Below are positions 48,802 through 58,638 of a stretch of DNA of 64,000 bases, piece by piece. This DNA comes from an uncultured Halobacteriovorax sp. (lineage in GTDB: Bacteria; Bdellovibrionota; Bacteriovoracia; Bacteriovoracales; Bacteriovoracaceae): positions 186,001 to 250,000 of the forward strand of contig CAJXVS010000003.1 of assembly GCA_913061265.1 (NCBI GenBank), given 5' to 3'. The translations under genes and the position numbers were made by a program. The notes under the pieces are model-generated. The model worked only from the letters and a program-made list of their open reading frames with translations. It made no database searches and had not been told where the DNA came from. Each line of letters starts with the position of its first letter. The stretch's first letter is position 1.

Positions 48802-49355
48802 GAGGCTTTAATTTTTTTATCGTCTGTAATGATAAGATAGGCCATCTCATTCATGTCGTTAGCGAAAACATCTTTAGAGATTATACTAATGAGATTTGAA
48901 AGTGAGTTGAACCTATCTGACATACATTCAAAGAACTTTGGAACTTCATAGGCTTGGGGAATGATGTTACTTAATCTTCTATAAGCGATTTGCCCTAAGT
49001 TTTCATAGTAACCAACATCTATCAATTTAGAATTTAAAGATTCGTGAAAATACCCGCAAACAAACAGCGCCGTATCACCAATTTCTCTTAGGCTTCTCTT
49101 TCTTTGTGATTCACTTTGCTGAGAAGTTTCAAGAAGCTTCATCCCTAGCATCTTCTCTTTAGGCTTCCCTTCTTCCTCATCAAAGAACTTTTTAGATTCT
49201 CCAAATTGATCGAGAACAATACTTAAGTAAAATATTTCTTGGTTAGAAGCAGGTCTAGTTGATTTCTTATTAATCTCTTGTAACTTATCAAAGAAGAAAC
49301 TTTGAAGGCTACTCTCGAGGATCAAATTGGCTGTTTTAGAATCTTGATTTTCCAT
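48798..49355 (-). CDS. Conserved-looking cytosolic protein, unknown
   Basis: Not recognised. A 185-residue, mostly helical protein without signal peptide or membrane segment. The central RSLREIGDTALFVCGYFHESL region and YENLGQIAYRRLSNIIPQ look like conserved helix-turn-helix-packed helices, with no known catalytic motif. Starts at ATG 49353-49355 behind GGGAAGGGAG. A perfect TATAAT at 49376-49371 (minus strand) is a likely -10, giving a very short leader. It stands alone between the convergent M16 gene (four-base stop overlap) and the divergent mutase operon. Confidence 0.65.
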   Translation of the reverse strand: MENQDSKTANLILESSLQSFFFDKLQEINKKSTRPASNQEIFYLSIVLDQFGESKKFFDEEEGKPKEKMLGMKLLETSQQSESQRKRSLREIGDTALFVCGYFHESLNSKLIDVGYYENLGQIAYRRLSNIIPQAYEVPKFFECMSDRFNSLSNLISIISKDVFANDMNEMAYLIITDDKKIKAS

Positions 49356-49370
49356 AAACTCCCTTCCCTT

Positions 49371-49376
49371 ATTATA
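49371..49376 (-). promoter_or_regulatory. Candidate -10 TATAAT for the unknown gene at 48798
   Basis: Perfect TATAAT on the minus strand 16-21 bases before ATG 49355. The best -35 (TTAAGT, 18-base spacer) is weak. The ribosome site GGGAAGGGAG lies directly after it. Confidence 0.4.
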
Positions 49377-49532
49377 TAACGAACCTGGCTATTTACTTAA
49401 TTCCCCGAAAAAACTGCCCTAGTAGAGTATTAATCCATGTAATATTAAACACTTAACTAGCTATAACTAGCGAAACAAGGGGCCTTTTGATAAGCTGAGG
49501 CGAATTTTAAGAAACCTAAGAAGGAAGACCCA

Positions 49533-51668
49533 ATGACCAAGTTTACTGTTAAAGACTGGGAAGAATTAGCACTCAAAGAAACTAAGGGTAAAGCCTTAGA
49601 AAACTTAGTCACTAATACCGCTGAAGGCATCGCCTTAAAGCCTCTTTACACAAATGAAGATACAAAAAATTTAGAAAATACAGATACCATGCCAGGTCTT
49701 GAACCTTTCATTAGAGGGCCAAGAGCCACTATGTATACAGGTAGGCCTTGGACTATTAGACAGTACGCAGGATTTTCAACGGCTGAAGAATCAAACCGCT
49801 TTTACAGAAAAACCTTAGCAGCTGGTGGCCAAGGAGTATCAGTCGCTTTTGATCTCGCTACACACAGAGGATATGATTCTGATCATCCAAGAGTTATGGG
49901 AGATGTAGGTAAAGCTGGAGTTGCCATTGATTCAGTAGAGGATATGAAGATTCTCTTTGATTCAATTCCTTTAGAAAAAGTTTCTGTTTCAATGACAATG
50001 AATGGAGCTGTTCTCCCTATCCTAGCCAATTATATAGTGGCAGCAGAAGAACAAGGCGTTGACCTTAAAGATCTTAAAGGAACTATTCAAAACGATATCC
50101 TTAAAGAGTTCATGGTTCGAAATACTTATATCTTTCCACCAGAGCCAAGCATTAAAGCTATTGCTGATATCTTTAGTTACACCTCTAAGAATATGCCTAA
50201 ATATAATTCAATTTCTATCAGTGGATATCATATTCAAGAAGCCGGTGCTGATGCCGCCTTAGAGCTAGCTTATACTTTAGCTGATGGTAAAGAATATGTT
50301 GAGACCGCTATTAAGAGTGGTTTAAAGATTGATGAGTTTGCTCCTCGCCTTTCATTCTTCTTTGGAATAGGAATGAACTTTTATATGGAGATTGCAAAAC
50401 TAAGAGCCGCTAGGCTTTTATGGTCAGAAATTATCTCTAAGTACAATCCGACTAATATTAAATCTAAGATGCTCCGAACTCATTGCCAAACTTCCGGTTG
50501 GTCACTAACTGAACAAGATCCTTATAACAATGTGATCCGAACAACAGTCGAAGCGATGGCCGCTGTCTTTGGAGGAACTCAGTCTCTTCATACAAATGCC
50601 CTTGATGAGGCGGTTGCCTTGCCAACAGAGTTCTCCGCTAGAATTGCCCGAAACACTCAAATTGTTCTTCAAGAAGAAACAGGAATTACAAATGTAGTTG
50701 ACCCTTGGGGTGGAAGCTACATGATGGAATCATTAACAAATGAAATTGCAGAGAAAGCTAGAACTATAATCTCTGAAGTTGATAAACTTGGTGGAATGGC
50801 CAAGGCTATCGAATCAGGAGTTCCAAAGCTAAAGATTGAAGCTGCTGCTGCTTCAAAGCAGGCAAAGATAGATAGCGGTCAGGATACGATTGTTGGGGTT
50901 AATAAATACAAATTAGATAAAGAAGATGATCTCGACATCTTGGACATAGACAACGATGCCGTTAGAAAGTCTCAGTTGAAAAGATTAGCCGAAGTAAAAA
51001 AGAATAGAGATAATAAGGAAGTCGAATCTGCCCTTGCTAACTTAACCAAGTACGCAAAGACAGGTGAAGGCAATGGTCTAGAGCTTTCCGTCATAGCGGC
51101 AAGAGCTCGTTGCACAGTTGGCGAGATAACAAGTGCTCTTGAATCAGAATGGGGAAGATACCAAGCTCAAACTCATACAGTAAGTGGCGTCTACGGTAAC
51201 TCCTTTCAAGATAATAGTGGTTGGAATATGTTAAAAGAAAGAATTGATAAATTTGAAATTGATAACGGAAGACGTCCCCGTATCTTAGTCGCCAAAATGG
51301 GACAAGATGGACATGACCGTGGAGCAAAGGTTGTAGCCACAGCTTTTGCAGATGCTGGTTTTGATGTTGATCTCGCTCCTCTTTTTTCAACGCCTGAAGA
51401 AGTCGCCAAACAGGCCATCGAAAATGATGTGCACGCCATTGGTGTTTCTAGTCTAGCGGCTGGTCACAAGACACTGGTCCCTGCTTTAATTGATGAGTTA
51501 AAAAATCTTAAGGCTCTAGATATTAAAGTTATTGTAGGTGGAGTCATTCCAAAACAAGATTATAAGTTCTTAGAAGAAAAAGGTGTTTCAGCCATTTTTG
51601 GTCCAGGAACACCAATCCCAGAATGTGTCGAAAAAGTTCTCGATGCCTTTGAGGCAGATAAGAAGTGA
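49533..51668 (+). CDS. mcm: Methylmalonyl-CoA mutase, single-chain
   Basis: Adenosylcobalamin-dependent isomerase interconverting methylmalonyl-CoA and succinyl-CoA, the last step of propionyl-CoA catabolism. The 711-residue chain has the TIM-barrel catalytic domain (about 1-555; [20 protein letters not shown] near 65, [18 protein letters not shown] near 105, [14 protein letters not shown] near 228) and a C-terminal B12-binding domain (about 580-711) with DGHDRG (near 591, cobalamin-ligand His), VSSLAAGH and GGVIP. Length equals the E. coli Sbm-type homomeric enzyme. ATG 49533 with AAGGAAG ribosome site. Overlaps meaB by four bases (GTGA). Confidence 0.97.
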   Translation: MTKFTVKDWEELALKETKGKALENLVTNTAEGIALKPLYTNEDTKNLENTDTMPGLEPFIRGPRATMYTGRPWTIRQYAGFSTAEESNRFYRKTLAAGGQGVSVAFDLATHRGYDSDHPRVMGDVGKAGVAIDSVEDMKILFDSIPLEKVSVSMTMNGAVLPILANYIVAAEEQGVDLKDLKGTIQNDILKEFMVRNTYIFPPEPSIKAIADIFSYTSKNMPKYNSISISGYHIQEAGADAALELAYTLADGKEYVETAIKSGLKIDEFAPRLSFFFGIGMNFYMEIAKLRAARLLWSEIISKYNPTNIKSKMLRTHCQTSGWSLTEQDPYNNVIRTTVEAMAAVFGGTQSLHTNALDEAVALPTEFSARIARNTQIVLQEETGITNVVDPWGGSYMMESLTNEIAEKARTIISEVDKLGGMAKAIESGVPKLKIEAAAASKQAKIDSGQDTIVGVNKYKLDKEDDLDILDIDNDAVRKSQLKRLAEVKKNRDNKEVESALANLTKYAKTGEGNGLELSVIAARARCTVGEITSALESEWGRYQAQTHTVSGVYGNSFQDNSGWNMLKERIDKFEIDNGRRPRILVAKMGQDGHDRGAKVVATAFADAGFDVDLAPLFSTPEEVAKQAIENDVHAIGVSSLAAGHKTLVPALIDELKNLKALDIKVIVGGVIPKQDYKFLEEKGVSAIFGPGTPIPECVEKVLDAFEADKK

Positions 51669-52627
51669 TCAATAGCAAAGATATTCTAAAAGGAGACCGC
51701 CGAGCTCTCGCAAAGGCCATTACTCTAGTTGAGTCTTCTAAAGCTGAACACAGAGAAGAAGCACATAAGCTTCTTGAAGAGATCCTTCCTCATACGGGAA
51801 ATAGTTACCGAATAGGTATCACAGGAACTCCAGGTGTCGGGAAATCAACCTTTATAGAAACCTTTGGGGAATACCTAATCTCCCTTGGTAAAAAGGTCGC
51901 TGTTTTAGCTGTCGATCCTACCTCTCCTATGACTGGGGGATCCATTCTGGGTGACAAGACTAGAATGGAGAAGCTATCAAATAATGAAAGCGCTTATATC
52001 CGCCCAAGCCCAAGCAGTGGGCACCTTGGTGGAGTTGCTTTTCATACGAGAGAAACTATTCTTCTTTGTGAAGCAGCTGGATTTGATACTATTTTGGTAG
52101 AAACAGTTGGTGTCGGGCAAAGTGAAATTCAAGTTTCTCAAATGGTCGACTTCTTTATGGTTCTCCTCCTTCCTAATGCAGGAGATGAACTACAGGGAAT
52201 TAAAAAAGGAATCCTAGAACTCGCTGATGGAATTATCATCAATAAGGCCGATGGAAAAACTAAAGACCTAGCGAACTTAGCTAAATCACAATATGAATCC
52301 GCCATAACTCTCTTTCATAATAGAGGGTTCTGGATCCCTAAGGTTTTGACTTGCTCAGCGACTAAGAATGAAGGAATCCTTGAGATTCACTCACTCTTAA
52401 ATGAATATCAAGAATGCTCAATTAAAGAAAAGAACTGGGAAGAAAAGCGAGTGGATCAATTAAAGAAATGGTTCAAAGGATCTTTAGAATTTGAACTTAG
52501 TTCAAGAATTCAAAAAAACTCTGTTTATAAAGAAAAGTTTGCTGAATATGAGAAAGAGATATTGAACTTAAAGAAAACACCGGGTTCGGCTGCAGATAGT
52601 ATTGCATCCCTCATCTTTAAAGCTTAA
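51665..52627 (+). CDS. meaB: MeaB/ArgK-type GTPase chaperone of methylmalonyl-CoA mutase
   Basis: P-loop GTPase (G3E family) that protects and reactivates methylmalonyl-CoA mutase by gating cobalamin exchange. In the 320-residue protein: Walker A GTPGVGKS (about residues 56-63), [20 protein letters not shown] (base-binding and Mg region), ETVGVGQSE (switch region, near 155), and INKADG (guanine-specificity motif, near 195). GTG start at 51665, coupled to the mutase stop by a four-base GTGA overlap, as in many mcm-meaB operons. Its 3' end overlaps the convergent exported-protein gene by 11 bases. Confidence 0.96.
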   Translation: MINSKDILKGDRRALAKAITLVESSKAEHREEAHKLLEEILPHTGNSYRIGITGTPGVGKSTFIETFGEYLISLGKKVAVLAVDPTSPMTGGSILGDKTRMEKLSNNESAYIRPSPSSGHLGGVAFHTRETILLCEAAGFDTILVETVGVGQSEIQVSQMVDFFMVLLLPNAGDELQGIKKGILELADGIIINKADGKTKDLANLAKSQYESAITLFHNRGFWIPKVLTCSATKNEGILEIHSLLNEYQECSIKEKNWEEKRVDQLKKWFKGSLEFELSSRIQKNSVYKEKFAEYEKEILNLKKTPGSAADSIASLIFKA

Positions 52628-54605
52628 TTTTAATTAACCCGTCTTCAAAGAAAATCTTCTCGCTTGCTAGGTTCTTTTTTAAGAAATACATCAAGATTTT
52701 CTTAGACTTACTAAGTGGAAGCTTAGCTTTCTTAACATTTATAGTAATCAGCTCTTTATCTCTATCAAGATGGATATCACCTTCGGCCCTTACTGTTAGA
52801 TTCGCTCCTAAGAACTTAATCTCAAGATCAATCTTCAACCAATTATTGTCAATATTTACCCTGATATCTCTAACAAAAGCATCTTTTGATCTGATAAGAG
52901 AAATAGGATCAATGTCTTTGCCATTAAGGATCTCTGTATAAAGAGAATATATCCCTTTGGTCTCTTTTCTTTTCTTATTCTTTTCACTAACAATCTTATC
53001 TATATACGCTTTTGAGTGAGAGAAGCAATCTTCAATTACATCTAAGATATCAAACAGATCTTTTTCATAGCTTTTCTTACACTTTAAGCTAGTGTTTAGA
53101 AGTGTTATGTTCGTCTCTTTATCAACTAACTGAAACCCGGGAGCTACAAGTGAAAGAATCCCATTTTCTATGTTTAAAAATTCAGATTTAAGGAAGTACT
53201 TGGATTTCTTAGCATCAACTTTATTATCGATAACAAGTTTCGGAAAAGTAAAGCGGCCATTAGATTTACAATCTTTTAAGACAGAGTCCATATCGAGGTC
53301 TTCACCGATTTTTTTCTTATAGCAGTCGACATAAAGAGTTTTAAACTTATAAAGATATTCATCATTTTGATCTATTTCAAATGAGCTTGAATCAAAGATT
53401 AAATTACTCTGAGTTACCTTTAGTTCTTTTAATAAACTACTGATCTTTAAGACTGTTCTTTGGTTAGTCTCTTCATTTATACCAGTAATATCCATTCCCA
53501 TTTTCATGACGGGTTTATCAGTAGAAGGAATCAAAGTTGAGTTGTTATACCAGCTAACTAAATAGTCACTAAAATCTTGAGGCTTAAATTCCTTAATTTT
53601 CTTTGTAAGTAAGCGCCCACCGTTCAATTCAAAAGAGATGTCTTCACTTTCGAAACGAAGTTTATCTGTCTCTACTTCGATTTCATCACCTGTTAAGGAT
53701 ATTTTTGGATTAGTGAATTTATAATCCTTAACCATCAAAGATCTATCCACTATAGCAAAGAGATCAGAGTTCATCGTTAAGTTAGATAAACAAGGAGTAA
53801 GAACAGATTCAGACGTTATATCTATTAGATCCTCTTGCTTTTCACATTCAACCACCATATCTGATGAGATAAGCTTAACTCCATTTTCAAAGATCAATTC
53901 TGAATCATTTGTATGACCTTTAAAACTTTTTTGACCAATGAGAATCTCTGAAATACTTGAATTAAAAGTGATTTCACTAGCATCTTTATCTTCTTCAATA
54001 AACTGATAAGAGACATTGATACCTTTAGATTTATTGATAGGCATGATGGTCGCCATATTCAAACAACCAGCAAGAAACCCCTTACTATTGTTTTCTAAAA
54101 AATTGGCGTGACGATCACAATCCCAAGAGAAGTTCTCTAAACCTAGAATCGTTTTTGGCTTTCGAATTTGATAATACTCACCGCTAAGACTAATTTGTTC
54201 CTTTTCCATTAAGAGTCTAGTCGACTTAATCTTGGCCCATTGAAAAGTATGCAAGTACTCTGCATCGACTTGCGCTAAGTTATATGAAAACCTTGCATAG
54301 GGGCCTTTTACGCCGATGAATTTATCTTTTATATAAACAGTTGAATCAAAAATATTGTCTTGGTTTTCTAGAAAGACACTGGAATTTGGTGTTATGAAAT
54401 GAAACCTTTTGAACTTAAATGTCCCTGCCTTTCCAGCCCCTGACTCTGGTCTAATAAAATCCAGGGAGTCGACTATTATATCAACCTTACTGTCTGAGTC
54501 TGACTGAAACTCATCAAAGAAATCTAGCTCACTTGCCTTTGAAGTGATGCTAGTTAGGCCTAAGAGGGCAAGGCCGAGAATGATAAGACAAAGAGTTCTT
54601 TCCAA
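52617..54605 (-). CDS. Large exported beta-rich protein, unknown
   Basis: Not recognised. A 662-residue protein with a signal peptide (LCLIILGLALLGLTSITSKASE, cleavage after SKA near residue 25), hence periplasmic or outer-membrane. The mature sequence alternates short charged and hydrophobic strands throughout, with repeated F-x-x-P-x-I-x-L-T-G-D-E-I-E-V-type units (near 292-310) that recall the OstA/LptC-like or AsmA-like beta repeat, but no family can be asserted. The C-terminal 80 residues (IRVNIDNNWLKIDLEIKFLG, KLPLSKSKKILMYFLKK) look like a lipid-binding-type beta sheet plus helix. Starts at TTG 54605, since the signal peptide begins there and no ATG precedes. Convergent with meaB. Confidence 0.65.
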   Translation of the reverse strand: MERTLCLIILGLALLGLTSITSKASELDFFDEFQSDSDSKVDIIVDSLDFIRPESGAGKAGTFKFKRFHFITPNSSVFLENQDNIFDSTVYIKDKFIGVKGPYARFSYNLAQVDAEYLHTFQWAKIKSTRLLMEKEQISLSGEYYQIRKPKTILGLENFSWDCDRHANFLENNSKGFLAGCLNMATIMPINKSKGINVSYQFIEEDKDASEITFNSSISEILIGQKSFKGHTNDSELIFENGVKLISSDMVVECEKQEDLIDITSESVLTPCLSNLTMNSDLFAIVDRSLMVKDYKFTNPKISLTGDEIEVETDKLRFESEDISFELNGGRLLTKKIKEFKPQDFSDYLVSWYNNSTLIPSTDKPVMKMGMDITGINEETNQRTVLKISSLLKELKVTQSNLIFDSSSFEIDQNDEYLYKFKTLYVDCYKKKIGEDLDMDSVLKDCKSNGRFTFPKLVIDNKVDAKKSKYFLKSEFLNIENGILSLVAPGFQLVDKETNITLLNTSLKCKKSYEKDLFDILDVIEDCFSHSKAYIDKIVSEKNKKRKETKGIYSLYTEILNGKDIDPISLIRSKDAFVRDIRVNIDNNWLKIDLEIKFLGANLTVRAEGDIHLDRDKELITINVKKAKLPLSKSKKILMYFLKKNLASEKIFFEDGLIKIKL

Positions 54606-54708
54606 GTTATGTTCCGTTGTTAATGCAGTGCAACAATAACATAACCCCTGTAATTAACTAGGTACTCAGTACTAATTACAGGGATGAAACATTCATAAAA
54701 TCAGCTAC

Positions 54709-55689
54709 TTAGTTGTTAGACTTAAGAAACCTTAGAAATTCACTATCACTACTTAAAAGGTAACGGGCATTAGTCCCAAGAGAGCTCTTATAGGCCTCCA
54801 TAGACCTGATAAAGCTATAAAACTTAGGATCCTTTCCTAGAGAATTGGCATAAATCGCTGAAGCTTTAGCTTCGGCCTTACCGCGAATAATCTGTGAAGT
54901 CTTATAGGCCTCAGAGCGAATTCTTCTAAGCTCTTTAATTCTCTTACCCTCAATCTTAGCTTTTTCACCTTGGCCGATAGAGCGAATTTTTTGAGCAATT
55001 CTAGTTCTTTCAGAAATCATTCTTTCATAAACTTTTTTCTCAACACTTTTTGCATAAGAGATTCGGCGAAGCTGAACATCGATCAACTTAATACCAAGTT
55101 TATTCAATTCTTTATCTGCAAGAACGGCAATCTTAGAACTGAGCTCTTCTCTGCCGGTTTCAATATTCTCAATATCGACAGTGATCTCTTCTTCTAAGAT
55201 GGGCTCACCTTTTTCTCTCTTAGCTTTAATCTCTAATCTCTTAGCTTCAGTCTTTTCGATAATAGCGTTTGAGTTTCTAACCGCTTCAACCAAGCGCTCA
55301 TTAGAGATAACATCTCTAGTAATAGAATCTAAAATAGTATCAAGTCTAGTTTTAGCACCGATTTCATTACGAACTGTCTGGATAAAAGTAAGAGCATCAA
55401 TGACTTTCCATCTCGCTGTCGTATCTACCTTAATGTATTTTTTATCCTTAGTAGGAATCTCATTAGGATCTCCATCCCAACTAAGAATTCTCTTATCAAC
55501 AAAACGAGCTTCTTCTAAGAATGGTTTCTTAAAATGAAGTCCCGCCTCAGTAATAGGGTTACCAATTGGTTTACCAAATCTAGTGATGATTGCTTGACGC
55601 CCTTCTTTAACAATAAAGTAAGAACCTTTAACGACAATCGCCACAATAATAATGAGAGGAATAATCCCCGCTTTTAATCCATTTTTCAT
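54709..55689 (-). CDS. hflC: HflC, SPFH membrane protein
   Basis: Stomatin/prohibitin-type membrane protein that with HflK forms a large cage around FtsH protease. A 326-residue SPFH protein with one N-terminal membrane helix (about 6-26), a SPFH domain (about 27-215; RQAIITRFGKPIGN, AGLHFKKPF) and a coiled-coil tail (KIEGKRIKELRRIRSEAYK). The C-terminal LGKDPKFYSFIRSMEAYKSS segment is characteristic of HflC. Its ATG overlaps the hflK TGA (ATGA). It is the last gene of the carboxylase-hflKC operon, 103 bases before the exported-protein gene. No ftsH in the window. Confidence 0.93.
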   Translation of the reverse strand: MKNGLKAGIIPLIIIVAIVVKGSYFIVKEGRQAIITRFGKPIGNPITEAGLHFKKPFLEEARFVDKRILSWDGDPNEIPTKDKKYIKVDTTARWKVIDALTFIQTVRNEIGAKTRLDTILDSITRDVISNERLVEAVRNSNAIIEKTEAKRLEIKAKREKGEPILEEEITVDIENIETGREELSSKIAVLADKELNKLGIKLIDVQLRRISYAKSVEKKVYERMISERTRIAQKIRSIGQGEKAKIEGKRIKELRRIRSEAYKTSQIIRGKAEAKASAIYANSLGKDPKFYSFIRSMEAYKSSLGTNARYLLSSDSEFLRFLKSNN

Positions 55690-56666
55690 TTTACAACCTT
55701 AGATGCAACTTCATCTTTACCAAAAATTGGTAACAATCCTTTAACCTTCGAATCAACGATCGTTAGGTTTTCCATTCTTCTAAAGATCTTTTCCATAGTT
55801 TCAATATAGATACGCTTTCTAGTAATTAGCGGCGCTCTTTTATATTCTTTTAAGATCGCCGTAAACTTTGCAGCATCACCTTCAGACTCATTAACCAGAC
55901 CTTCAGCATAACCTTCAGCTTCACTGATCATCTTTTCAGCCTTACCCTTAGCTTCAGGAATCACTTTGTTATAAGCTTGCTCAGCTTGATTAATCACTTT
56001 TTCTTGCTCTTGCTTAGCTTCGTTAACTTCGTTAAAGCTTGGCTTTACTTCGTTTGGAGGATTCACATCCTGTAACTTAACAGTCACAATCTTGATTCCC
56101 ATATCATAACGATCAAGCACACCTTGCATTAGCTTTTGAGCATCAATAGCAATCTCAACTCTACCTGTTGTTAGAACTTCAGTAACAGACCTGTCCCCAA
56201 CAACTCTCCTCATGATCGACTCTGACACATCACGAACATTGATAGTTGGATTACTGGTTTGAAAGATATACTTGAAAGGATCTGAAATTTGATACTGAAC
56301 AACCCACTCAACTTCAGCAACGTTTAAGTCTCCTGTAAGCATAAGTGATTCATGATCAAAACTCTTTCTAGAATATTCAGTTCTTCTGTTAGCCGTACTT
56401 TTAGTTCTAAATCCAAATTCTTCTTGAAGTACTCTTTTAGTCTTAACAAAGAAAACTTCATCAATTCCAACTGGCATCTTAAAGTGAAGACCTGGAGGAT
56501 AAGTACCAATAAACTTTCCAAATCTAATAACTACTGCTTCTTCATCTGGCTCTACGGTATAAAATGTAGACTTCCCTAGAACAACTAGGACCAAAATAAT
56601 AACGACCGCGGCAATCCCCTTTATGTTCTTAAGGATATCCCCAACAGCCTTCTCAAATTCATTCAT
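55686..56666 (-). CDS. hflK: HflK, SPFH membrane protein
   Basis: Partner of HflC in the FtsH-regulating SPFH complex. A 326-residue chain: a membrane helix (about 17-35), SPFH domain with DEEAVVIRFGKFIGTYPPGLHFKMP, and a coiled-coil region (EQEKVINQAEQAYNKVIPEA). The glycine-rich N-terminal extension of E. coli HflK is absent. ATG 56664-56666 lies five bases after the biotin-carrier gene, and its TGA overlaps the hflC ATG. It is therefore transcribed with the carboxylase genes, an unusual placement (hflK usually follows hflX or tusA-type genes). Confidence 0.93.
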   Translation of the reverse strand: MNEFEKAVGDILKNIKGIAAVVIILVLVVLGKSTFYTVEPDEEAVVIRFGKFIGTYPPGLHFKMPVGIDEVFFVKTKRVLQEEFGFRTKSTANRRTEYSRKSFDHESLMLTGDLNVAEVEWVVQYQISDPFKYIFQTSNPTINVRDVSESIMRRVVGDRSVTEVLTTGRVEIAIDAQKLMQGVLDRYDMGIKIVTVKLQDVNPPNEVKPSFNEVNEAKQEQEKVINQAEQAYNKVIPEAKGKAEKMISEAEGYAEGLVNESEGDAAKFTAILKEYKRAPLITRKRIYIETMEKIFRRMENLTIVDSKVKGLLPIFGKDEVASKVVK

Positions 56667-56671
56667 TTTTC

Positions 56672-57184
56672 CTACTTTGCTACTATTTCAAGCATTAGAA
56701 CGCCTTGATCTAAGGCATCGCCTTCTTTTACATGTATTTCTTTAACAATACCGTCTACAGCAGATTTGATTTCATTTTCCATCTTCATGGCCTCTAAAAT
56801 AATAACTGTTTCACCTGCTTTAACTTCTTGCTCATTCTTCACTAATATTTTTACGACTTTTCCAGGCATTTGAGTCTTTAACTCACCGTCATCTCCACCA
56901 GAGAGTCCTGAAGGCTTATAGCCCCTAAAAACTTTATATATCTGATCAACATTCAGAATATGAGTCGGAAGGTTTTGTTTAGCTAAACGAGTCCAACGCT
57001 TATTATCGTTGGAAGCGAAATATCTACCCGCTAACTTTCTCACAAAGATCTGCTCTCGTTGAACAACTTCATTTTCTTGAACTGCGCTGTACTCAAACTC
57101 AACTAATTCATGTGAGTGAACTCTCGTGCGAGTAAGATCAATTATAATTTCATTATTATCATTATCTATAAGGTAGGTTCTCAT
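56672..57184 (-). CDS. Biotin carboxyl carrier subunit of acyl-CoA carboxylase
   Basis: Carrier subunit whose lysine holds the carboxybiotin swung between the biotin carboxylase and the carboxyltransferase. A 170-residue protein with the biotinyl domain in the last 70 residues: MPGKVVKILVKNEQEVKAGE, then EAMKMENEIK with biotinylated Lys134, the canonical AMKM motif. The N-terminal half is a separate 100-residue domain, larger than in the simple AccB type and comparable to the BT-like linker of alpha-chain carboxylases. In human PccA, biotin carboxylase and carrier are fused; here they are separate genes. ATG overlaps the biotin carboxylase TGA by four bases. Substrate of the BirA at 23155. 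Confidence 0.9.
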   Translation of the reverse strand: MRTYLIDNDNNEIIIDLTRTRVHSHELVEFEYSAVQENEVVQREQIFVRKLAGRYFASNDNKRWTRLAKQNLPTHILNVDQIYKVFRGYKPSGLSGGDDGELKTQMPGKVVKILVKNEQEVKAGETVIILEAMKMENEIKSAVDGIVKEIHVKEGDALDQGVLMLEIVAK

Positions 57185-58638
57185 AATCCCATCCTGTTAG
57201 CTTCGATTCCAGCTAAAGTGTTAAAGATTCGCATAAAATCAAAATCTTTCTTCACCATATCTTGAGGTTTAATCTTCCCAATATAATCAGTCGAATAAAC
57301 ACCATTAATAAAATTTTCTTCTCTTAAAATAACTTTATGAAGTGGAATATTAGTCTTTAGTCCTTCAATATGAAGACCATCAAGAGCACATATCATCTTT
57401 CTGATAGCAATCTTTCTATTGATTCCTTTAGTAATCAACTTACCAATCATAGGATCAAAATCAGGCGTCACTTCTAAGTCTTTAAAGATACAGTTATCAA
57501 AACGAGTTCCCTGAGGAAAGTTCGTCTCAAATCCTGTAACGATTCCAGGAGATGGAAGCATAGTGATAGGGTCTTCAGCACAAATCCTACACTCAATGGC
57601 ATGACCTGACCTTTTAATAAATTCTTGATTCGGAATACCCAAATCTTCACCAAAAGCCGACTGAATCATGCAAACAAGAAGATCAATCCCTGTTATCTCT
57701 TCAGTAATAGGATGTTCAACCTGAATACGAGTATTCATCTCTAAGAAGTAAAAACTCTTATCTTGGGCCATAATAAATTCAACTGTTCCAGCTGAATCAT
57801 AATCGACGGATTTTGCGAGTCTTACTGCTGTATCACAAATATCTTGTCTTACAGCTTCATCTTCACCAATAAAAGGTGATGGTGCTTCTTCGATTACTTT
57901 CTGATGTCTTCTTTGAATCGAACATTCTCTTTCAAAAAAGTGAAATACATTTCCACGCTTATCAGCAAGAATCTGAACTTCAATATGTCTTGGATTAACA
58001 ATTAGTTTTTCAACAAGAAGGTCACCATTACCAAATGCTGCTGCAGACTCTCTTTGAACAACTTCAAAGTTTGCTTTTACTTCAGCTTCATCAGCACATG
58101 CCCTCATTCCACGACCACCACCACCAGCGACGGCCTTCAAGAGAACAGGGTAACCAATTTCTTTAGAAATCTTTAGAGCTTCAGGAATAGTTTCAACTGC
58201 TGCGCTACTTCCAGGCACAACCGGAATTCCGGCTTCTTTGGCCAAAGTCTTAGAGGTGGCTTTATCACCCATGATTCTAATGGCCTTAGCGTGAGGAGCG
58301 ATAAAAACAACACCGTTTTTTTCAAGCTCATCTGCAAAGTCAGCATTCTCAGATAAAAATCCATAACCAGGATGAACGGCATCTACTTTATTATCTTTGA
58401 TAACTTTAAGAATATTCGGAATATTCAAATAAGTTTCAGCATTACTGCTACCTTCAAGGTGAACCCATTCGTCGCAAAACTCTAAGTGCCGCGCATGGAT
58501 TTCATTATCAGTCCAAATGCCAATGGCCGTATGACCAAGCTCTCTACAAGCCTTTGCAACTCTACTGGCAATCTCTCCCCTATTCGCTATCAAAATTCGC
58601 TTAGGAGAAGTTGTCTTTCCTACTTGTTCATTTGTCAT
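57181..58638 (-). CDS. Biotin carboxylase subunit (acyl-CoA carboxylase)
   Basis: ATP-dependent carboxylation of biotin on the carrier subunit. The 485-residue chain shows the biotin carboxylase ATP-grasp fold: N-terminal RILIANRGEIASRVAKACRE, VDAVHPGYGFLSENADFA near residue 90, the Gly-rich ATP loop KAVAGGGGRGMRACADE near 168, FHFFERECSIQRRHQKVIEEAP near 222, VEFIMAQDKSFYFLEMNTRI near 290 with the catalytic Glu/Arg, and the Asn-X-Arg-x-QVEH motif. The C-terminal domain is present, and no biotinyl domain follows. Overlaps pccB and the carrier gene by four bases each (ATGA), so the three are coupled. Assigned to propionyl-CoA from the context of PccB and the mutase. Confidence 0.94.
   Translation of the reverse strand: MTNEQVGKTTSPKRILIANRGEIASRVAKACRELGHTAIGIWTDNEIHARHLEFCDEWVHLEGSSNAETYLNIPNILKVIKDNKVDAVHPGYGFLSENADFADELEKNGVVFIAPHAKAIRIMGDKATSKTLAKEAGIPVVPGSSAAVETIPEALKISKEIGYPVLLKAVAGGGGRGMRACADEAEVKANFEVVQRESAAAFGNGDLLVEKLIVNPRHIEVQILADKRGNVFHFFERECSIQRRHQKVIEEAPSPFIGEDEAVRQDICDTAVRLAKSVDYDSAGTVEFIMAQDKSFYFLEMNTRIQVEHPITEEITGIDLLVCMIQSAFGEDLGIPNQEFIKRSGHAIECRICAEDPITMLPSPGIVTGFETNFPQGTRFDNCIFKDLEVTPDFDPMIGKLITKGINRKIAIRKMICALDGLHIEGLKTNIPLHKVILREENFINGVYSTDYIGKIKPQDMVKKDFDFMRIFNTLAGIEANRMGL

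Noticed and set aside
49440-49480. AACTAGC-TAT-AACTAGC direct repeat before the mutase gene as a regulator site
   Set aside because: Only seven bases, once, in an AT-rich gap; by itself it is within chance expectation and no promoter is positioned to use it.
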